Below, piece after piece: positions 1 to 9,846 of a stretch of DNA of 64,000 bases (position 1 is its first letter; each line of letters starts with the position of its first letter). The notes beneath the pieces are model-generated. The model made no database searches and had not been told where the DNA came from. It was given only the letters and a program-made list of their open reading frames with translations. The translations under genes were made by a program, and so were the position numbers. Source of the stretch: Sphingomonas sp. (lineage in GTDB: Bacteria; Pseudomonadota; Alphaproteobacteria; Sphingomonadales; Sphingomonadaceae); assembly GCA_019635535.1 (NCBI GenBank), contig JAHBZH010000001.1:2632995-2696994 (forward strand). The letters run 5' to 3'.

Positions 1-1
1 C

Positions 2-1600
2 AGCGCGGCGGAGCGGGGCGAGGGCCAAGGCGGGCTCGGACTGCTCTATCAAGCCGCCGCGGCGCCGACCCTGCCCGAGCTGCGCGAACTGTTGCAGGAA
101 ATCGCCCGCGCCGAGCGCGCCAATCTCAACCGGCGCATGGAGGAAACGCAGGGCTTCGTCGCCCGAGCCGATGCCTATACCGAATGGCTCGGCTGGCTCG
201 CTATCCTGATCGGACTGGGCGCGGTCGGCCTGGCCGTGCTCGCCTGGCGCTCCTTCCTCGAAGGCAAGCGGGCGCGGCGCGAGGCGGAGAGCGAGGCGAT
301 CCGCGCGCTGCGGCTGGAGGATGCGGTGCAGGCGCGCACGCAGGAGTTGAGCGAAGCCAATGCCGCGCTGAAGTCGGAGGCCGCCGAACGCGCCGCCGCC
401 GAGGAAAAGCTGCGCCAGGCCCAGAAGATGGAAGCGGTCGGCCAGCTCACCGGCGGCATCGCCCACGATTTCAACAATATGCTCGCAGTCGTCGTCGGCG
501 GCCTCGATCTCGCGCGGCGCAAGCTGCACGGTCCCGCCCGCGAGGTGGAATTCCATCTCGACAATGCGATGGACGGCGCCACCCGCGCCGCCGCCTTGAC
601 CCGCCGCCTGCTCTCCTTCGCCCGCGCCGAGCCGCTGGTGCCCGAGGCGATCGCGCCGTCCGAGCTGGTCGAAGACATGCTCGAACTGGCCGACCGCGCG
701 CTCGGCGAACGCATTCAGGTCCGCACCCGCTTCGCCGCCGAGTCCTGGCAGGTCTGGGCCGATCGCACCCAGCTCGAGAACGCGATCCTCAATCTCGCCG
801 TCAACGCGCGCGACGCGATGGACGGCAGCGGCGCGCTCACCATCGCGGTGGACAATGTCACGTTCAAGGACGGCGTCGATGCGCTCGCGCCCGGCGATTA
901 TGTCCGCATCCAGGTGATCGACACCGGGCGCGGCATCCCGCCGGAGAACCTGCACCGCGTATTCGAGCCTTTCTTCACCACCAAGCCGCTCGGCAAGGGC
1001 ACCGGCCTCGGCCTGTCCCAATTGTTCGGTTTCGCGCGCCAGTCGGGCGGCGACGTCACCATCGCCTCAGAGGTCGGCAAGGGCACGACCGTATCGGTTT
1101 TCCTGCCGCGCTCCGCCGCCACGGAAACCCGAACGGCGATGCGCGCCGCGACGCCGGACGCCGCCGCCATCGCCGACCGCACGGTCATGACGAAAGGCGG
1201 CGCGGCGATTCTGGTGGTGGAGGATGATCCGCGGGTCTGTCGCTCGACCGTGGATGCGCTGGAAGAGCTGGGCCATCGCCCGGTCGCCTGCGCCAGCGGG
1301 CCAGAGGCGCTCGACCTGCTCGCCGACGGCGCGGCGATGGATCTCGTCATCACCGACGTAATGATGCCGGAGATGACCGGCACCGAGCTCGCCGCCCTGA
1401 TCCGTCAGCGCCACCCTGAGCTGCCGGTGATGTTCGTAACCGGCTATGTCGGCGAGGCCGGGGAGACCGAGGACCTGATCGGCGGCGAGCTGCTGCGCAA
1501 GCCGTTCACCGTCGCCGCTCTGGCCGACAGCGTCGCGGCGGCGCTGGCCGGCGCGGTCAGCGGATCGCCCCGCCCCGCCACAGGCGGGGCAGCAGCGTAA
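2..1600 (+). CDS. Hybrid sensor histidine kinase with C-terminal receiver (5' truncated by window edge)
   Basis: The reading frame is open from base 2, so the N-terminal sensor part lies outside the window; the in-frame TTG at 92 is not a convincing start. Numbered from that TTG, one membrane segment lies near residues 32-52, followed by a charged linker coiled coil, a HisKA phosphoacceptor motif (GGIAHDFNN, His about 125), HATPase boxes ([16 protein letters not shown]) and a receiver domain with VVEDD and the phosphorylatable Asp in ITDVMMPE plus the conserved Lys in RKPF. It should autophosphorylate and pass phosphate internally to its receiver. Ligand and downstream target are not visible. 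The last 44 bases overlap the convergent gene at 1557-2447. Confidence 0.9.
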   Translation, partial: SAAERGEGQGGLGLLYQAAAAPTLPELRELLQEIARAERANLNRRMEETQGFVARADAYTEWLGWLAILIGLGAVGLAVLAWRSFLEGKRARREAESEAIRALRLEDAVQARTQELSEANAALKSEAAERAAAEEKLRQAQKMEAVGQLTGGIAHDFNNMLAVVVGGLDLARRKLHGPAREVEFHLDNAMDGATRAAALTRRLLSFARAEPLVPEAIAPSELVEDMLELADRALGERIQVRTRFAAESWQVWADRTQLENAILNLAVNARDAMDGSGALTIAVDNVTFKDGVDALAPGDYVRIQVIDTGRGIPPENLHRVFEPFFTTKPLGKGTGLGLSQLFGFARQSGGDVTIASEVGKGTTVSVFLPRSAATETRTAMRAATPDAAAIADRTVMTKGGAAILVVEDDPRVCRSTVDALEELGHRPVACASGPEALDLLADGAAMDLVITDVMMPEMTGTELAALIRQRHPELPVMFVTGYVGEAGETEDLIGGELLRKPFTVAALADSVAAALAGAVSGSPRPATGGAAA

Positions 1601-2447
1601 GCGCGCCCAGGATCGGCCAGCGCCGCTGCCAGGGCTTCACCTCGATCACCGTGCCGGCATGGCGATTGATCTTCCAGGCGATGTAATCGACCCCGCCGGC
1701 GAAGGTGGTGGTGGCCTTGGCAAGGCGGAGCAAAGTGAGCGCCTTGCCGCCGATCCTTCGCCGTCGCCAGGCCGATGCGCTCGCGTTGGTGCCGGCATCC
1801 GCCACACCGCCCGCCAGCACCGCGCCGCCGATCCGTTCGTAATAAGTGGAATCCGCATCGACGATCGATCCCGACCGTGCCGAGCGCTCTGCGCGCAGCT
1901 CGGCGCCATAAGTAAGCGCGAAGCCGGCACGGAACACCGCCAGCGGATCAGTCTCGCCGTCCGCCATTGTCGGCAAGGTCAGCGCGAACAAGGTAGGCGC
2001 GCAATTCGCCACGCTTGCGGCCACGCCCGCATCCGCCGCTGCATCCTTGGTCCAGACCAGCCGCGAAGGCTGCGCGAAACGCGCCCAGACCGAAACGCTG
2101 CCCGCATCGATTCCGCATTCCCGCGCGAAATCCTCTTCGCTGAGCACCGCATATTTGGCGATCAGCCCGTCATGCTCGAACGGAAAGACATTGGGGGGCA
2201 CCGCCTTGTTGGCGAAGACCAGCCAGGAGCTGTCATAGGCGTCGCGATAGTCGGAGACGATCAGGTAGAAATCGAGCATCAGCCCGTCCAGCTCGCGCTG
2301 GCGCAGACACGAACCGTAGAACAGCACCGCCCGCGCCGCCTTCGGATATTCCGCCGCCAATGCCGCCGCCATCGCGCCCACGCGCGGATCGACAGGTTGC
2401 GCCAGTTCGGCGGAGACGAGGTCGGACAGGGAAGACGGGGCGTTCAC
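1557..2447 (-). CDS. TAM41-like nucleotidyltransferase (possible phosphatidate cytidylyltransferase)
   Basis: 296 aa from a GTG start. The N-terminal part carries a nucleotidyltransferase-like FYGSCLRQ strand (Tyr44-Gly45-Ser46) followed by LDFYLIV with Asp59. Further on are KYAVLSEEDF and a later block, TLPTMADG then FRAGFALTYGAELR. From memory these line up in order with mitochondrial TAM41 (YGSG, DFI, KYGV, LPESF, AGLSYSGDFR), which makes CDP-diacylglycerol from phosphatidate and CTP. TAM41 is best known from mitochondria, so a bacterial homologue is notable. Substrate is inferred; it could instead be a divergent nucleotidyltransferase of unknown target. The 3' end overlaps the kinase gene by 44 bases. 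Confidence 0.6.
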   Translation of the reverse strand: MNAPSSLSDLVSAELAQPVDPRVGAMAAALAAEYPKAARAVLFYGSCLRQRELDGLMLDFYLIVSDYRDAYDSSWLVFANKAVPPNVFPFEHDGLIAKYAVLSEEDFARECGIDAGSVSVWARFAQPSRLVWTKDAAADAGVAASVANCAPTLFALTLPTMADGETDPLAVFRAGFALTYGAELRAERSARSGSIVDADSTYYERIGGAVLAGGVADAGTNASASAWRRRRIGGKALTLLRLAKATTTFAGGVDYIAWKINRHAGTVIEVKPWQRRWPILGALTLLPRLWRGGAIR

Positions 2448-2606
2448 CGGCCCGCTCTAGCCGCTCCGCCAGGATTGCGGGAGAGGGAAGCTACGGGGGT
2501 GGACTCCGGAGACGTAACGATTGACAATGGCCGCGTTCCCCCGGTGCGATCTAGCGAAGGGACGAGTGCCGCGTCGCTCTGTTTAACGAGACCGGAGCGC
2601 GAGAGC

Positions 2607-3509
2607 ATGAACCGATCGATTGCGATGCATCTATTGTGCGCGGCCTTGCTGGTCGGCGCGTCGATCCCCGCTTCGGCCTCGCAATCTCCACCCGAGCCGG
2701 ACGCGAGCGTCGATGAACAGCCAATGGACGAGGAAACCCGTCTTCGGACGGAAGCCGACGCGCGCTGGGAGCGATTGCAGGCCGAAGCCGAGGCGAGCCG
2801 GGCCGCCCAGCGCGCGGCGCAGGAAAATTACGAGCGTGGCGTCCGCGAGGCGGAGGAAGCCCGAGCACGCTATGAAGCCGAGGCCGCCCGACATCGCGAA
2901 GAGGTGACGCGAGCCCGCGAGGCGGAGGTCGATTACCAAAGGCGGCTGTCCGAGTATGATGTCCTGACCAGCGGCACCGCGCGCCGGCCCGCGCGAACGG
3001 ACAGGCCGCCGCAACCGGGGCAGGCGGAGCGGGAACGGTCGACGCAAACGGCGCGGACACGACAGCGGCCCCGCGTCACGCAAGGCGATTGCGAACGGCG
3101 CGCGGAACAGCGGCAGCGGCGCGGCCGCGCGTTCGGTACCTTGCTCGGCGGGCTCGCCGAAGGATTGGGCGGCCGGCTCGGCGCCACCGGCGATCTCCTG
3201 TCCGGACTCACGTCGGTGGGCCAAGTGCTTGGCGAGGCCATGGTCGGGCTGCTCGATTGCGACGAGCAGGTGCAGGCGGCGAACGCCACCGAACTCGCCG
3301 TGCAGGGCGGCGTCGGCACGACCTCGACATGGAGCAGCGAGACCCGGCCCGGCGTGACGGGTTCCTCCACCGTCACCGCGATGGAGGAGGAGCCCGGCGG
3401 CGGCGCCTGCGTGACTGTGACCGATATCGTCATCATTGACGGCGAGGAGACGCGCGCGCCCAAGCGGATGTGCCGCCGACCGCCTTCAAACCGTTTCGTC
3501 CGGGTCTGA
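2607..3509 (+). CDS. Secreted coiled-coil protein of unknown function
   Basis: 300 aa starting at an ATG followed by a clear signal peptide (MNRSIAMHLLCAALLVGASIPASA). Residues about 35-115 are dense in Glu/Arg/Ala heptads and predict a long coiled coil (TRLRTEADARWERLQAEAE onward). The middle is basic and Pro/Arg-rich; a Gly-rich hydrophobic stretch (FGTLLGGLAEGLGG) precedes a C-terminal domain with paired cysteines (LLDCDEQ, GGACVTV, KRMCRR). It is probably periplasmic or outer-membrane associated. I recognise no named family and assign no function. It stands alone between two minus-strand genes. Confidence 0.7.
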   Translation: MNRSIAMHLLCAALLVGASIPASASQSPPEPDASVDEQPMDEETRLRTEADARWERLQAEAEASRAAQRAAQENYERGVREAEEARARYEAEAARHREEVTRAREAEVDYQRRLSEYDVLTSGTARRPARTDRPPQPGQAERERSTQTARTRQRPRVTQGDCERRAEQRQRRGRAFGTLLGGLAEGLGGRLGATGDLLSGLTSVGQVLGEAMVGLLDCDEQVQAANATELAVQGGVGTTSTWSSETRPGVTGSSTVTAMEEEPGGGACVTVTDIVIIDGEETRAPKRMCRRPPSNRFVRV

Positions 3510-3540
3510 AAGGCCGCGCGACGCGGGTGTCGGTTCGGCG

Positions 3541-4515
3541 TCAGGCCGCCAGCCGCAGAAAGGGTACCGGCGCGGTCGGCTTCAGGATGATCGGGTGGTC
3601 GTCATTGGCTTCGAACATCTCGCCGTCCAGGATCACGCTGGAGCGGCTGCCCTCGATCCGGATCTCGTCACCCCGCTCGAGATGGACGCCGGTCAGCCGG
3701 TTGCGCCCCAGCCTCCCGCGCAAGGCGGCGACGAAGGCGCGCATCAGCGCGGGAACGCTGCGGTCGATCACCAGCAGCTGCATCGATCCCGCCTGCTGGC
3801 CGGCGCCACCCATATTTCCGTTGAACAGCAGCCGCTGCAGCGTCGTCACCATCAGGAAGGCGAAACGCCCCTGCAGCACGCCGCTCTTCGTCACCGAGAC
3901 GGTGAGCGGGCTCGGCGGCAGCGGCAGGAAGCGCGCCGGCCGACCGATCAGCACCGCGAGCAGGCCGAGCATCAGGGTCAGCCCGTGCGCCAGCCAGTTG
4001 GGCAGGCCCAGCGGATAGATTTTGTGGCGGCAATAGAGGATCGTGTCGGCCAGCCCCGCGCCGCCGAGAAACATACCGAGCACCGGACGGGCATGGCCGT
4101 CGCCCTCGCTGAGCGCGATCAGCTCGCGGCTGACGATATTGGCCGACATGTCGGTGCGGGCCAGCTCCAGCACACGCCTGAGTGCCGCGATCGGATCGCC
4201 GTCGGCGCCGAGATCGTGGGCGATGAGGTTGGTCTTGCCGTTGGGCAGCACCGCCACGGGAGGCGGCGCGTCGCCGAAATGGCCCCCATGATAAAGCTCG
4301 GTCAGCGCCGCCTGGACGGTGCCGTCGCCGCCATTGACGACCAGCACCCGGGGCTTCACCCGCGCGATGCTGCGCAGCGCAGCGCCGATCTGGCCGACCT
4401 CCTCCACCTCGTAGTGAAAGATATCGCGCTCCTCCGCGCAGAAGGCGCGCACGCGCGGCAGCAGCGACTGGTTGCCGGTCGAGCGCGGATTGGAGAGGAG
4501 GGCGACCAATGCCAT
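3541..4515 (-). CDS. Diacylglycerol kinase catalytic-domain family protein (lipid kinase)
   Basis: 324 aa. The DAGK/LCB5 fold is shown by LLSNPRSTGN at the N terminus, the nucleotide-binding VNGGDGTVQAAL loop near residue 60 and VLPNGKTNLIA, where related kinases usually have PxGTxN. The C-terminal half has the DGE element (VILDGEMFE). These enzymes phosphorylate diacylglycerol, sphingoid bases or ceramide at the inner membrane face; this sequence does not say which. The Lys-for-Thr change in the PNGKTN element is a departure from the usual motif. The start ATG at 4515 lies five bases after the DUF2141 stop, so the two are co-transcribed. In a sphingolipid producer a ceramide or sphingoid kinase role is a reasonable alternative. 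Confidence 0.85.
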   Translation of the reverse strand: MALVALLSNPRSTGNQSLLPRVRAFCAEERDIFHYEVEEVGQIGAALRSIARVKPRVLVVNGGDGTVQAALTELYHGGHFGDAPPPVAVLPNGKTNLIAHDLGADGDPIAALRRVLELARTDMSANIVSRELIALSEGDGHARPVLGMFLGGAGLADTILYCRHKIYPLGLPNWLAHGLTLMLGLLAVLIGRPARFLPLPPSPLTVSVTKSGVLQGRFAFLMVTTLQRLLFNGNMGGAGQQAGSMQLLVIDRSVPALMRAFVAALRGRLGRNRLTGVHLERGDEIRIEGSRSSVILDGEMFEANDDHPIILKPTAPVPFLRLAA

Positions 4516-4520
4516 GCGCG

Positions 4521-5036
4521 TCAGCCCCGCACTGGCCGGATGGACAGGCCGAAGCGATAGTTGAGCACGACGTTGATCGGCAGCACTTCGTTGCCGACGT
4601 CGATCGCCACCGCGCTCGCGCGCGGGCGCAGATTGGTGAGCGAAACGCGCGGATTGCGCGAGAAGCCACCGCCGTCGCTCCAGCCCGAGCGGCCGTTGCC
4701 GTCGAGATCGTGGCGCACCGCGATCGCATAGCTGCCCGCGCGCGGCACGGGGACGCACACCCGCATCGCGCCGGCGCGCGTCACCGGCACGTCGATCCGC
4801 TGCAGCCACTGGCCCCGCTCCAGGAAGGAGCTGTCGGCGCGATAGAGCGAGACGCGAAGATCGCCGGTCCGCTCCTTGAAGCCGTCGACGGAAACGAGCA
4901 CGGCGCCCTGCCCGCCACCCCGGCAGGCGGCGGCATGCTGGCCAAGGATCGATTGCGCGGCGGCGGGCGCCGCGGCGAGCGCGGCGACAGCGATGCCCAG
5001 GGCCGCTGCGGTGGGAAGGAATTTCGACATGATCAC
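4521..5036 (-). CDS. DUF2141 family secreted protein
   Basis: 171 aa (169 if translation starts at Met3). A signal peptide of about 27 residues ends in APAAAQS. The mature part is a beta-rich domain of the DUF2141 type: GAVLVSVDGFKERTGDLRVSLY, a central PRAGSYAIAVRHDLDGNGRSGW segment with the DxDGNG turn that is the family signature, then a terminal strand. The function of the family is unknown; the DxDGNG turn could bind calcium. It sits first in a two-gene unit with the lipid kinase downstream (five-base gap), which suggests a shared envelope role. Confidence 0.85.
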   Translation of the reverse strand: MIMSKFLPTAAALGIAVAALAAAPAAAQSILGQHAAACRGGGQGAVLVSVDGFKERTGDLRVSLYRADSSFLERGQWLQRIDVPVTRAGAMRVCVPVPRAGSYAIAVRHDLDGNGRSGWSDGGGFSRNPRVSLTNLRPRASAVAIDVGNEVLPINVVLNYRFGLSIRPVRG

Positions 5037-5267
5037 GCCACTCCAGGAGCTGCCACCCCGGCCGCGCGAACGGCCCGGGCGATGGTGACTCCCCCATTGC
5101 GTGCCTGATCGCCCAGCGATGCGGCCAAAATGTGGTCATGGAGCGTCAGAAGTTGGGGACAGGCCCTTGCGCCTCTCTTGTGCAGGCCCATTTCGCGCAT
5201 GACCGCGCACCGCGCGGCGGTTATAGACTTCGCCTCCCGTTCTTCGCCGTACCGGAAAGCCGCCTCT

Positions 5268-6482
5268 TTGAGTTTCGCGACGCAAATCGACCGCTACCTG
5301 GCCCGGCTGATCTTCGTGCCGCTGGTCGGCACGCTCGTCCTCGCCGCGATGCTGCTGCTGCTCGAGAAGATGCTGCGCCTGTTCGATTTCGTCGTCAGCG
5401 AGGGCGGACCGGTCAATGTCGTGTGGCGGATGATGGCCAATCTCATCCCCGAATATCTCGGGCTGGGCATTCCGATCGGGCTGATGCTCGGCATCCTGCT
5501 CGCCTTCCGCAAGCTCGCTTTGTCGTCGGAGCTGGATTCGCTGCGCGCCGTCGGCATCGGCTACGGCCGGCTGCTGCGCGTCCCCTTCCTCTACGCGATC
5601 GCGCTGATGGCGGTGAACGTCGCCATCGTCGGCTTCGTCCAGCCTTATGCCCAATATGCCTATCAGGAGCTGCGCTTCGACCTGCGCTCCGGCGCGCTGG
5701 GCGCGTCGATCAGGGTCGGCGAGTTCACCAATTTCGGGCGGCGCATGACGCTGCGGGTCGAGCGCAGCGAGAATAATGGCACCGATCTGCACGGCGTGTT
5801 CCTGCGCGCCGAGACGGGCGGCGGGCGCACGCTCGCCGTGACCGCCGATCGCGGCACCTTCCTCGCGACCGAGGATCCCAATGCGATCGTGCTGCGCCTC
5901 GCCAACGGCCGGCTGGTCCATGACGAGCCCGGCTTTCCGACCCCCCGGGTGCTGAGCTTCGAGCGCTACGACCTGCCGATCGACCTGCCCGCGATCGAGG
6001 CGTTCCGCGGGCGCGGCAATCCGCTCGACGAGCTGACATTGCCCGAGCTGTTCCGCGAAGGCGGGGCGGCTTCGGCCGACCAGGAACGGCGCAACGCCGC
6101 GCGCGCCAATCTCCATTTCCGGCTGGTCGAGATCGCGATGATCCTGATGCTGCCGCTGCTTGCCGTCGCGCTCGCCATCCCGCCCAAGCGCAGCACGTCC
6201 GGGCTCGGCATCTTCCTGTCGATCGTGATGGTCGTCACCTATCACAAGGTGAACCAATATGCCGAGCAGATGGGCGCGCTCGGACGGTTCGATCCGCTGA
6301 TCGCGCTGTGGGCGCCGTTCCTTCTGTTCGCCGCGCTGATCGCCTGGATGTACTGGACCGTGGCGCACAAGCCGGGCGGCCAGCCGATCGGCGCACTCGA
6401 ACGCGTCTTCGCGATGCTCGGCAAGCGGATCGGTAAGCTGCTGGGCCGGCGCCGACGGCGCCAGCTTCAGGCCGCCGAATGA
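5268..6482 (+). CDS. lptF: LPS export permease LptF
   Basis: 404 aa. LptF pairs with LptG as the membrane core of the LptB2FG ABC transporter that extracts lipopolysaccharide from the inner membrane and hands it to LptC/LptA. Six membrane segments are visible in the expected pattern: three N-terminal (IFVPLVGTLVLAAMLLLL, YLGLGIPIGLMLGILL and one near residue 100), a large periplasmic jellyroll domain (about 130-270), then three C-terminal. I chose the TTG at 5268 because a GGAAAG ribosome site lies eight bases upstream and the protein then begins SFATQIDRYLAR as in homologues; the longer open frame from 5130 is implausible. The stop overlaps lptG by four bases. Confidence 0.9.
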   Translation: MSFATQIDRYLARLIFVPLVGTLVLAAMLLLLEKMLRLFDFVVSEGGPVNVVWRMMANLIPEYLGLGIPIGLMLGILLAFRKLALSSELDSLRAVGIGYGRLLRVPFLYAIALMAVNVAIVGFVQPYAQYAYQELRFDLRSGALGASIRVGEFTNFGRRMTLRVERSENNGTDLHGVFLRAETGGGRTLAVTADRGTFLATEDPNAIVLRLANGRLVHDEPGFPTPRVLSFERYDLPIDLPAIEAFRGRGNPLDELTLPELFREGGAASADQERRNAARANLHFRLVEIAMILMLPLLAVALAIPPKRSTSGLGIFLSIVMVVTYHKVNQYAEQMGALGRFDPLIALWAPFLLFAALIAWMYWTVAHKPGGQPIGALERVFAMLGKRIGKLLGRRRRRQLQAAE

Positions 6483-7576
6483 TCAATCTCAGCTTCTTCC
6501 CGTCGCGTCCGATCGCCTTCTACATGGCGCGGCTGTTCGTCGTGCGCAGCCTCGCCGTGCTGGCGATGCTGGTGGTCGTGCTGATGACGCTCGACCTGCT
6601 CGGCAATTCGGGTGAGATCCTGGCGGTGGCGGGCAATGGCGACGCGGAGCTGTGGCGCTATGTCGGTCTCAGGCTGCCGCAGCTCGTCAACCGCTTCCTG
6701 CCCTTCTCCGTCCTGCTCGGCGCGCTGATCACGCTGGTGACGCTCAACCAGAACAGCGAGATCGTCTCGATGAAGGCGGCGGGCATTTCGGCCCACCAGA
6801 TCATTGCGCCCCTGATCCTCGCCGCCTCGCTCTTCGCGCTGGTCCATTTCCTGTTCAACGAGCGGATCGTGACCCGCGCCAATGCCGCGCTCGACGCCTG
6901 GGAAGCGGCCGACTGGGGCCCGGTGCCGCCGGGCAGCGGCGTCCAGAACAACGTCTCGCTCGCCCATGGCGACGATCTGATCTTCGTGCGTCAGGTGAGC
7001 GGGCGGGGCGACGGCGTGCGCCTCGCCGGCATCGCCATCTATGAGCGTGCTGGCGGCACGTTGCGGCGGATCACGCGCGCCGAGACCGGGCGGCGGACCG
7101 GCGACGGCTGGGCGCTGACCGGCGTCACTCTGTTCGATCTGGACAGCGGACAGCAGGCCCAGGCTCCGACCCTGACCTTCGGGCCCGACATCACGCCGGA
7201 CCAGTTCACCCTCGCCCGCGTCGATCCGGACGAGCAGGACTTCATGACGCTGCGCCGTTCGATCGCCGAGTTGAAGGCCGCCGACCGGCCGGTGGACTCG
7301 CTCCAGGCCAATCTGTGGCGCAAGATCGCCGCGCCGATGTCGTCGATCCTGATGCCCCTGCTCGGCGCGATCGCCGCCTTCGGCCTCGCGCGATCGGGGC
7401 AGGTCTTCGCCCGCGCCGTGCTCGGCATGGCGCTCGGCTTCGCCTATTTCGTCGCCGACAATTTCGCCCTCGCCATGGGCAATTTCGGCGCCTATCCGCC
7501 CTTCCTCGCCGCCTGGGGGCCCTTCCTGCTCTTCGCGCTGGTCGGCGAGGCGGTGCTGATCCGGACCGAGGAATGA
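6479..7576 (+). CDS. lptG: LPS export permease LptG
   Basis: 365 aa, typical for LptG. It begins [18 protein letters not shown], has three N-terminal membrane segments, a periplasmic beta domain in the middle (about 120-255) and three C-terminal segments ending in the [21 protein letters not shown] helix. It forms the heterodimer with LptF that moves LPS. Its ATG overlaps the lptF stop (ATGA) and its own stop overlaps ynfA, so the three are translationally coupled. The ATPase LptB is not in this window. Confidence 0.93.
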   Translation: MINLSFFPSRPIAFYMARLFVVRSLAVLAMLVVVLMTLDLLGNSGEILAVAGNGDAELWRYVGLRLPQLVNRFLPFSVLLGALITLVTLNQNSEIVSMKAAGISAHQIIAPLILAASLFALVHFLFNERIVTRANAALDAWEAADWGPVPPGSGVQNNVSLAHGDDLIFVRQVSGRGDGVRLAGIAIYERAGGTLRRITRAETGRRTGDGWALTGVTLFDLDSGQQAQAPTLTFGPDITPDQFTLARVDPDEQDFMTLRRSIAELKAADRPVDSLQANLWRKIAAPMSSILMPLLGAIAAFGLARSGQVFARAVLGMALGFAYFVADNFALAMGNFGAYPPFLAAWGPFLLFALVGEAVLIRTEE

Positions 7577-7905
7577 CGCTTCCCGCCTATGTGGCCGCGG
7601 CCCTGTTCGAGATCGCGGGCTGCTTCGCCTTCTGGGCGTGGCTGCGGCTCGACAAGTCGCCGCTCTGGCTGATCCCCGGCATGGCCAGCCTCGCCGCTTT
7701 CGCCTGGCTGCTGACCCTGGTCGAGACCGATGCGGCGGGGCGGGCCTATGCCGGCTATGGCGCGATCTACATCACCGCCTCGCTCTTCTGGCTCTGGGCG
7801 GTCGAGGGCGTGCGGCCGGACCGGTGGGACACGATCGGCGCCACCATCTGCCTGATCGGCGCGGCGATCATCATCCTGGGCCCACGCACGCCGGGCGCGG
7901 CGTGA
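7573..7905 (+). CDS. YnfA/UPF0060 family small membrane protein
   Basis: 110 aa, the usual family length. Four membrane helices fill the protein ([76 protein letters not shown]). YnfA proteins resemble a small multidrug resistance subunit; the physiological substrate is not established in general and not shown here. The ATG overlaps the lptG stop by four bases and the stop overlaps the next gene by four, placing it inside the LPS export operon, which hints at a membrane-homeostasis role. Confidence 0.88.
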   Translation: MTLPAYVAAALFEIAGCFAFWAWLRLDKSPLWLIPGMASLAAFAWLLTLVETDAAGRAYAGYGAIYITASLFWLWAVEGVRPDRWDTIGATICLIGAAIIILGPRTPGAA

Positions 7906-9419
7906 GCGAGGCGGGGGGCAGGCCCGCCGTCACCCGCGACGAGGTCGCGCGCGGCGCGGCGCTGGCGGGGCTGGCACGGCTCGGCGCGCTTATCGAGGCG
8001 CTGGCCCAGCCGCTCTACACCTGGCTGTTCGGCATCGCGACCTACGGCATCTATGTCGTGCTCTGGGCCGCGATCAGCCTCGCCACCAACCTGACCGGCC
8101 TCGCCATGACCGCCGCGCTCCAGCGCATCGTGCCGACCCGGGCGAGCGAGGCCGAGGCGCATGGCGCGGTGAAGCTCGCCCTGATCGCCTCGGTCGGGCC
8201 GGCGGCGCTGCTGGCGCTGATCGTGACGCTCAACGCCGAGGCGGTCGCGAGCATCTTCTCGGTCGCGCCGCAGGATGCCGCGCGGCTCCCCACCGCCATC
8301 GCCCTGTTCGCCTGGGCGCTGCCGCTGTGGAGCTTCGTCGAGACCGCCACCGCGGCGGCCCGCGCCCGGCGCGCCTTCGGGCCGGAAATCCGCCTGCGCA
8401 TCTTCTGGGAGCAGATCGCCCGCATCCTCTTCGCGCTCGGCTTCTTCCTGCTCGGCTTCGCGACCGAAGGGCTGATGCTCGCTCATCTGAGCTCGCTCGG
8501 CCTCACCGCCCTGCTCTGCGTCCGGCTGCTCGGCCGCTATTACGACCTTCGCCAGCTCCTCGCCGCGCCGATCCCCGCGCGGCTGCTGCGCGAGCTGCTG
8601 ATCTCCGGCGCAGCCCTCCTGCCCGCCGATCTTTCCCGCCGGCTGCTGATCGACGCGCCGGCGCTGGTGCTCAACCTCCTCTTCCCCGGCGCGGCGGGCG
8701 CGGCGGCGGCGGGGCTGTTCGAGATCGCGCGCAAGCTCTCCACCGTGCCGCTGATCGTGCGGCAGGCCTTCCAATATGTGCTCGGCCCCCTCTCCTCCGC
8801 CCAGGCCCATGTCGACCGCGCCGAGGTCGCGCCGCTCTACCGCTTCGCCAGCCGCGTCTCGACCGCTTTGGTCGTGCCGCTGGCGGGCCTGCTGATCTTC
8901 GCCGGGGTCGACATCCTCAGCATCTACCGCCCCGAGGCGGCGGCCGCGCTGCCGATCCTCTACATCCTCGTCGCCGCGCGGGCGTTCGAGGCGGTTGTGG
9001 GGCCGGCCTCCACTCTGATCGAGATGATCGGCCACCGCGCCTTGCCTTTGCTCAACAGCCTGATCGCCGCCATCGCCTGGGCGGCGCTCGCCATCTGGCT
9101 CGCCCCGGCTTACGGCGCGATCGGCATGGCGATCGCGGTCGGCGCGGCGACCATGGCCTCCTCCTATGCGGCGACGCTGGAGCTGCGCGTCGCCGACCGG
9201 CTTTCGCCCTTCGACTACAAGCTCTTCCAGGGCCTCGGCGTCGCGCTCGTCGGCGTCGTCCTGATGGCCGGCGCCGCCTGGGCGGCGGGCGGCCCGCTGC
9301 GCTTCGCCCTCGTGCTGGCGCTGTGGGCCGCGACAAGCTGGCTGGCCCTGCGCCACGGCCTCACCCGCGACGACCGCCTCGCGCTCGGCGGCGTGGCGCG
9401 CAAGCTGCGGCTGGTGTGA
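7902..9419 (+). CDS. Oligosaccharide/polysaccharide flippase family protein (MOP superfamily)
   Basis: 505 aa from a GTG that overlaps the ynfA stop. Twelve or more hydrophobic helices with few charged loops match the Wzx/RfbX type of the MOP exporter superfamily, which flips lipid-linked sugars across the inner membrane. Typical features are the N-terminal [25 protein letters not shown] region and duplicated six-helix halves. Position at the end of the lptF-lptG-ynfA operon suggests a substrate linked to the cell surface, but no glycosyltransferases are adjacent, so the substrate cannot be named. Confidence 0.82.
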   Translation: MSEAGGRPAVTRDEVARGAALAGLARLGALIEALAQPLYTWLFGIATYGIYVVLWAAISLATNLTGLAMTAALQRIVPTRASEAEAHGAVKLALIASVGPAALLALIVTLNAEAVASIFSVAPQDAARLPTAIALFAWALPLWSFVETATAAARARRAFGPEIRLRIFWEQIARILFALGFFLLGFATEGLMLAHLSSLGLTALLCVRLLGRYYDLRQLLAAPIPARLLRELLISGAALLPADLSRRLLIDAPALVLNLLFPGAAGAAAAGLFEIARKLSTVPLIVRQAFQYVLGPLSSAQAHVDRAEVAPLYRFASRVSTALVVPLAGLLIFAGVDILSIYRPEAAAALPILYILVAARAFEAVVGPASTLIEMIGHRALPLLNSLIAAIAWAALAIWLAPAYGAIGMAIAVGAATMASSYAATLELRVADRLSPFDYKLFQGLGVALVGVVLMAGAAWAAGGPLRFALVLALWAATSWLALRHGLTRDDRLALGGVARKLRLV

Positions 9420-9846
9420 GCGCGCAGAGGGATAAGTTGACAAAGTTGACAGGGTGAGGGGTGTTTTGGCGGGGGCGCCCGGCCGCAACGATGGATGAAT
9501 GGCGGTGATATCAAAGAGCCGGGGAAACGGGGCAAGTCCCGAGTCGGACGCCACCTGACAGAGCTTTTCCTATTTGTATCCAACAATCGTTAGTGGCGGC
9601 TATCGGCCGTTCCCGCCTTTTCTCCCCTCCCTGCAAGGGAGGATGATCAGGTGCGAATGTCCCCCGGACATTCGCAGCCCTGTCCGGGGGACAGGGCGAC
9701 CTGCTCATGGAGGTGGGTAGCGCCGAAGACGCTCCTAGGGCTTGATCGAAAGCTCGCTGCGCTCGCACCCACCCCTAGCCCCTCCCTTCCAGGGAGGGGA
9801 ATTCAGGCCGGTTCCCTTCCTCCGCCGAACCCCCTATCTCCCCGCC
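9420..9846. repeat. Gene-free interval packed with short palindromes
   Basis: This 427-base gap has no credible gene. It holds a series of perfect or near-perfect hairpins: 9626-9642 (CCTCCCT-GCA-AGGGAGG), 9652-9675 (TGCGAATGTCC around CCC), 9678-9696 (CCCTGTCC around GGG), and 9779-9799 (CCCCTCCC...GGGAGGGG). The first and last are copies of the same short motif, which recurs in related form at 63500-63644. They look like mobile palindromic (REP-type) repeats; some may end transcription of the flippase operon. Confidence 0.6.

Noticed and set aside
5130-5267. N-terminal extension of LptF from an upstream TTG or ATG
   Set aside because: The extra residues do not resemble the LptF N terminus and a ribosome site precedes the TTG at 5268.
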